A stretch of DNA of 10,292 bases from Nitrospiraceae bacterium (lineage in GTDB: Bacteria > Nitrospirota > Thermodesulfovibrionia > UBA6902). Shown here in pieces: positions 7,735 through 10,292 of this stretch; positions within the stretch are counted from its first letter, which is position 1, and each line of letters opens with the position of its first letter. The stretch covers positions 509,082 through 519,373 of the forward strand of contig CP070644.1 of assembly GCA_020354155.1 (NCBI GenBank). The letters run 5' to 3'. A program made the translations under genes and the position numbers. A model generated the notes under the pieces. It saw nothing but the letters and a program-made list of their open reading frames with translations, searched no databases and was not told where the DNA came from.

Positions 7735-7768
7735 TTGAAAATAATGGCGTACAATCATATGATAGGAG
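7735..7768 (+). promoter_or_regulatory. hisH promoter and closely spaced ribosome site
   Basis: TTGAAA at 7735-7740 and TATGAT at 7758-7763 are separated by exactly 17 bp, a good sigma-70 arrangement. The predicted start of transcription falls at about 7770, the A of the hisH ATG. AGGAG at 7764-7768 leaves a single base before the start codon, far tighter than normal. Either the transcript begins further upstream and uses this cramped site, or hisH mRNA is nearly leaderless. Confidence 0.4.
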
Positions 7769-7769
7769 C

Positions 7770-8393
7770 ATGATTGCAATTATCGATTATGGAATGGGAA
7801 ACCTGAGGAGCGTTGAAAAAGGCTTTCTGAAAGTCGGTGTGGATGTCATGGTTACGAACGCTCCTGAAGATGTACAGAAGGCTGATGGAGTTGTCCTGCC
7901 AGGCGTTGGCGCCTTTAAAGACTGTATCCGGGAGCTTACGAACCTGGAACTGACAGACTCCATTGTACAGGCGATACAGTCAGGAAAGCCCTATCTCGGT
8001 ATTTGTCTTGGTCTGCAGGTGCTTTTCAGTGAGTCCGAGGAATTTGGCACCTGCCGGGGACTTGATATTTTCAAAGGGAAGGTTGTCAGGTTTGATTTTG
8101 ACACGAATGACCTCAAGATTCCCCAGATGGGCTGGAATACGATTACAATCAAGAAAGAGAACCCACTTTTTAAGGGGATTCCTGACAAAAGTTATTATTA
8201 TTTTGTGCACTCCTATTATGTTGCTCCCGAGGACGATACCATTGTTGCAACGACAACGGACTATGGAGTAGAGTTTACGTCGTCAGTGTGGCAGGGGAAT
8301 GTCTTTGCGGTGCAGTTTCATCCTGAAAAAAGCCAGTCTCTCGGTCTTCGTCTTCTTAAGAACTTTGGCGATATTGTGTCAAAAGGTCTTTGA
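7770..8393 (+). CDS. hisH: imidazole glycerol phosphate synthase, glutaminase subunit HisH
   Basis: A 207-residue class I glutamine amidotransferase. With HisF it converts PRFAR plus glutamine into imidazole glycerol phosphate and AICAR in histidine synthesis, HisH supplying the ammonia. The N-terminus MIAIIDYGMGNLRSVEKG is the canonical HisH start, which fixes the start codon. The catalytic triad is C79 in 'GICLGLQ', H184 and E186 in 'QFHPEKS'. 'LPGVGAF' (oxyanion-strand region) and 'HSYYV' are also family hallmarks, and length is normal. Unusually it stands alone: hisF, hisA and hisB are not adjacent, and the next gene is convergent folK with a 38-bp tail overlap. HisH paralogues also serve surface-sugar amidation (HisH2 with HisF2 and WbpG). 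The nearby glycan locus makes that a minor alternative, but no partner gene is present. Confidence 0.93.
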   Translation: MIAIIDYGMGNLRSVEKGFLKVGVDVMVTNAPEDVQKADGVVLPGVGAFKDCIRELTNLELTDSIVQAIQSGKPYLGICLGLQVLFSESEEFGTCRGLDIFKGKVVRFDFDTNDLKIPQMGWNTITIKKENPLFKGIPDKSYYYFVHSYYVAPEDDTIVATTTDYGVEFTSSVWQGNVFAVQFHPEKSQSLGLRLLKNFGDIVSKGL

Positions 8394-8820
8394 TGCTTTT
8401 CTTCAGAACGGGGTGCATCATATCTGGCGCAATCTCTGATAACGGTTTCAGGACAAAATACCTCTCAGCTATACCGGGGTGAGGAATTTCAAGATCTGCT
8501 GTCTTCATGACAAGGTCATCATAGAAGAGAATATCAAGGTCAATAACCCTGGGTCCCCATCGAACCGTTGGAGTGCGCCCTAAATCTGATTCCATCTGTT
8601 TTAGACGTTCCATCAGATCTTCGGCAGTAAGGTCTGTGTCTATCTTTATGACCATATTGATAAATTTCTGTTGATCGGTGACTCCCCAGGGCTCAGTCTC
8701 CACCATTGAAGAGCGGGCAAGAAGGGTCATCCGGTTCTTCTGTATAAGCTGAATGGCTCTTTCACAATTCCCCCTTCTATTACCAAGGTTTGAACCGATA
8801 CCGATATATGCTGGGACCAC
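8356..8820 (-). CDS. folK: 6-hydroxymethyl-7,8-dihydropterin pyrophosphokinase (HPPK)
   Basis: Transfers pyrophosphate from ATP to 6-hydroxymethyl-7,8-dihydropterin, the step before dihydropteroate synthase in folate synthesis. The family N-terminus 'AYIGIGSNLGNR' (GSNLG at 9-13) is followed by 'SSMVETEPWG' with the pterin-site TxPWG pattern. The HPPK signature is RWGPRVIDLDIL (87-98), whose D94 and D96 correspond to the Mg-binding aspartates. 'IPHPGIAERYFVL' completes it. I prefer the GTG at 8820: AAAGGGG lies 8 nt upstream and the protein becomes 154 residues, the usual size. The frame is open to a GTG at 8880, which would add 20 residues before the conserved start. Its 3' end overlaps hisH by 38 bp, tail to tail. 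It is divergent from the gene at 8964. Confidence 0.92.
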   Translation of the reverse strand: MVPAYIGIGSNLGNRRGNCERAIQLIQKNRMTLLARSSMVETEPWGVTDQQKFINMVIKIDTDLTAEDLMERLKQMESDLGRTPTVRWGPRVIDLDILFYDDLVMKTADLEIPHPGIAERYFVLKPLSEIAPDMMHPVLKKSIKDLLTQYRQSS

Positions 8821-8905
8821 AGAGATAACCCCTTTCACATTGACAGAAGTCCTCTTTGATTGTATCAGAATTGCGCTCACTATTCTGATTTAAAATAATT
8901 CTTAC

Positions 8906-8932
8906 TAAAGATTTTTAATGGCAAGCCGAACT
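8906..8932 (+). promoter_or_regulatory. sigma-28 (FliA) type promoter
   Basis: TAAAGATT at 8906-8913, an 11-bp spacer, then GCCGAACT at 8925-8932. The enteric FliA consensus is TAAAGTTT-N11-GCCGATAA, so the -35 matches 7 of 8, the spacer is exact, and the -10 keeps the core GCCGA (5 of 8). Initiation would be near 8939, about 25 nt before the ATG at 8964, with a strong ribosome site between. This suggests that the downstream gene is expressed with late flagellar genes. Confidence 0.6.
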
Positions 8933-8952
8933 ATATGTTATCTGAAGACCCA

Positions 8953-8960
8953 AAGGGGGA
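8953..8960 (+). promoter_or_regulatory. strong ribosome binding site
   Basis: The purine run AAGGGGGA ends 3 nt before ATG 8964, and its AGGGGG core sits about 4-5 nt away. It is the clearest Shine-Dalgarno in the window and fixes the start of the following gene. Confidence 0.7.
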
Positions 8961-8963
8961 AAC

Positions 8964-10175
8964 ATGATAATTGACAGCTCAATGGTAACACTTGCATCAC
9001 AGCAGTCGCTGGTGCAGGAGTACCAGAAAACCGAAGAATTGAATGTTCAGGCTGGCAGGGAACTACCGCCGGTCAGTAGTACACCTGGTGCAGACAGGGT
9101 TTCAATATCAGACAAAGCTATGCAACATCTTGAAAAAGATCTTGCCAAAGCAATGAAACACCTTGAGAAGCACATGAACAGGGCTGGTGAGGATCGGGAG
9201 AAAGTATACAGGAAGGCTATGAAGCATCTGGCAAAAGACTTGGACAGGGCCATTCGACACCTGGAAAAACATATTGAGAAAGCAGACGATCAGGACACTG
9301 AAGAGGTGAAGGAAATCAGTGTCAATTCCCATGATGCTTCAAAATCAGGTCTGGTGAAAAACCTGCTGGAAGCCCTAATCGGCAGTGGGGTACGGCTGCA
9401 TGGAATGGAAGAGTCGGAGAGGCACAGGGAGCATGGCCACCATCACCATGGCCGTGATGATGACGATGAAGGTCACGATCATGATAGAAAAGATATGGCT
9501 TCAAAGCGTAACTGGTCATTGGAATACAAGAGTCAGGAGACCTATTATGAAAACCAGCAGATGACCTTTAACGCCGGGGGTATTGTAAATACCGCTGACG
9601 GAAGGGAGATCAACTTTTCTCTTGACCTGATGATGGCCAGGGAATTCATGACTGCAAACAATATCAGCCTGAAGGCAGGCGCCGTGGCGGGTCAGAATCT
9701 TATCGTTGATTTTGATGGGCCTGCATCAGAGCTTGCCAGTACAGAGTTTCAGTTCGGGATGGATCCTGACGAGGACAGGGAAACAGTGTCCTACCTCTCA
9801 CTGGGAGGGGGCCTGCTCTCGATGGATTTTGATAACGATGGGACAATCAATGCCTTGAGTGAGGTTATCGGCACAGAAACAGGCAACGGGTTTGCAGAAC
9901 TCTCTGCCTATGATCTTGATGGCAATGGATGGATAGATGAAAATGATACAGTCTTCGATCAGCTGCAGATACTCAGCCAGGATACCAATGGGAATGATGT
10001 TGCGACGGGCCTGCGGGAGAACAATGTAGGAGCAATATACCTAAGCAGTGTTCATTCTCCCTATGAGCTGAAGAATGATGAGAATGTACTGCTCGGTCAG
10101 ATAGAGGAGAGCGGGGTGTATCTAGGCGAAGACGGAACACCCGGGATAGTCCAGCAACTCAGTATGCTTGTGTAA
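8964..10175 (+). CDS. uncharacterised EF-hand-like protein with His-rich patch and helical repeats
   Basis: A 403-residue protein without signal peptide or membrane helix; function unknown. Residues 41-52 (PGADRVSISDKA) resemble the motif in FlgM-type and other flagellar-regulon proteins. Residues 52-84 and 85-117 are a 33-residue tandem duplication of charged amphipathic helix built on A-M-x-H-L-x-K. Residues 154-174 are rich in His and Asp (HHHH then DDDD), likely metal-binding. The C-terminal 120 residues carry calcium-loop-like sequences: D288-x-D-x-D-G, a near-canonical EF loop D317-x-D-x-N-G-x-I-x-x-x-D328, and a degenerate D340-T-N-G-N-D. From memory, C-terminal regions of this type ('GFAELSAYD.DGNGWID', 'GAIYL', 'TVQQL') recur in uncharacterised proteins of motile Gram-negative bacteria. 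A FliA-type promoter precedes it and a terminator follows, so it is probably monocistronic. A secreted or surface calcium-responsive role is speculative. Confidence 0.8.
   Translation: MIIDSSMVTLASQQSLVQEYQKTEELNVQAGRELPPVSSTPGADRVSISDKAMQHLEKDLAKAMKHLEKHMNRAGEDREKVYRKAMKHLAKDLDRAIRHLEKHIEKADDQDTEEVKEISVNSHDASKSGLVKNLLEALIGSGVRLHGMEESERHREHGHHHHGRDDDDEGHDHDRKDMASKRNWSLEYKSQETYYENQQMTFNAGGIVNTADGREINFSLDLMMAREFMTANNISLKAGAVAGQNLIVDFDGPASELASTEFQFGMDPDEDRETVSYLSLGGGLLSMDFDNDGTINALSEVIGTETGNGFAELSAYDLDGNGWIDENDTVFDQLQILSQDTNGNDVATGLRENNVGAIYLSSVHSPYELKNDENVLLGQIEESGVYLGEDGTPGIVQQLSMLV
9117..9314 (+). repeat. 33-codon tandem duplication inside the EF-hand-like gene
   Basis: Codons 52-84 and 85-117 align without gaps. 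Shared positions include A-M-x-H-L, K-D-L and H-L-E-K-H. Each unit itself contains two 11-residue subunits of the form A-[MI]-x-H-L-x-K, so the block looks like four related 11-mers with a spacer after each pair. The two copies have diverged at the DNA level, so this is not a recent slippage event. Confidence 0.75.
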
Positions 10176-10194
10176 CAATAATCTTCAACAGGGG

Positions 10195-10233
10195 AGGTAA
10201 AAAAGGCCCGCATAGAGCGGGCCTTTTTTACCT
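10195..10233. terminator. bidirectional intrinsic terminator
   Basis: A perfect 17-bp hairpin (arms 10195-10211 and 10217-10233) closes a 5-nt loop ATAGA. The G+C core GGCCCGC/GCGGGCC is bordered by an A6 run on the left and a T6 run on the right, so it can terminate from either side. It starts 20 bp after the stop of the EF-hand-like gene. Confidence 0.92.
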
Positions 10234-10292
10234 GTAACCACACTAATGCAGATATTGCTCAACCCGATAATTAACTCCACTATTTAGTATAA
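10234..10292. other. AT-rich end of window
   Basis: Nothing recognisable follows the terminator; all frames are short. Confidence 0.6.

Larger units (their letters stand above)
7393..7769. other. 377-bp intergenic region upstream of speB and hisH
   Basis: No recognisable gene lies here. From left to right it holds the short speB upstream region, a long degenerate inverted repeat (7480-7641), T tracts at 7641-7645 and 7650-7656, and two small hairpins. The hairpins are TGCTT-TATC-AAGCA at 7692-7705 and CGGCA-N6-TGCCG at 7710-7725. A sigma-70-like promoter then abuts hisH (7735-7763). A 42-codon reading frame at 7506-7634 lies wholly inside the inverted repeat and is not convincing as a gene. 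Confidence 0.7.

Noticed and set aside
7682..7769. Histidine leader/attenuator upstream of hisH
   Set aside because: No run of histidine codons and no terminator/antiterminator pair; only two small unrelated hairpins.
8868..8880. lac-operator-like TGAGCGCAATT on the minus strand near the upstream folK start
   Set aside because: Short chance resemblance without symmetry; no relevant regulator in view.
1..10292. CRISPR arrays, tRNA or rRNA genes, transposases, phage genes
   Set aside because: No regularly spaced repeats, no cloverleaf or rRNA sequence and no mobile-element protein was seen; only the MITE-like palindrome is a possible mobile trace.

Overview
The window is a chromosomal stretch from a Gram-negative bacterium of moderate G+C content. 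It carries an MsbA-type ABC exporter and a lipopolysaccharide-core style glycosyltransferase set, which implies an outer membrane. Housekeeping genes (speB-like, hisH, folK) and a motility-style sigma-28 promoter complete the picture. The protein style would suit a Nitrospirota/Thermodesulfovibrionia-like or Desulfobacterota-like lineage, but that placement is an impression and not demonstrated.

Region 1 (1-6533) is an envelope-glycan locus. On the plus strand lie a 14-codon tail of an upstream gene, a GT2-like glycosyltransferase and a fucosyltransferase-like enzyme with an HxRxGDY motif. Facing them on the minus strand is a tight three-gene unit, read right to left: a WaaE/KdtX-like GT2 transferase, a GT4 transferase (ATGA overlap) and a SAM-dependent methyltransferase. 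Divergent from that unit is a complete MsbA-like exporter. Together they look like enzymes that build and decorate a lipid-linked core oligosaccharide, plus the flippase that moves the lipid across the inner membrane. The 137-bp divergent spacer holds two small palindromes and a perfect extended -10 (TGnTATAAT) facing the minus-strand unit.

Region 2 (6514-8820) is housekeeping. An agmatinase-family ureohydrolase overlaps the msbA tail by 20 bp. Then comes a 377-bp gene-free interval, then hisH, whose tail overlaps that of folK by 38 bp. The gene-free interval contains a degenerate inverted repeat of about 160 bp with perfect 11-bp ends, followed by T tracts. It may be a MITE-like element or a long-hairpin RNA.

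Region 3 (8881-10233) is a single transcription unit. A good match to a sigma-28 (FliA) promoter precedes an uncharacterised 403-residue protein. That protein has a FlgM-like N-terminal motif, a 33-residue tandem duplication forming basic amphipathic helix, a His/Asp metal-binding patch and a C-terminal region with EF-hand-like calcium loops. A perfect 17-bp terminator hairpin closes the unit. This apparently flagellar-regulated, calcium/metal-binding protein is the most interesting gene here, and the palindromic element at 7480-7641 is the most interesting non-coding feature.
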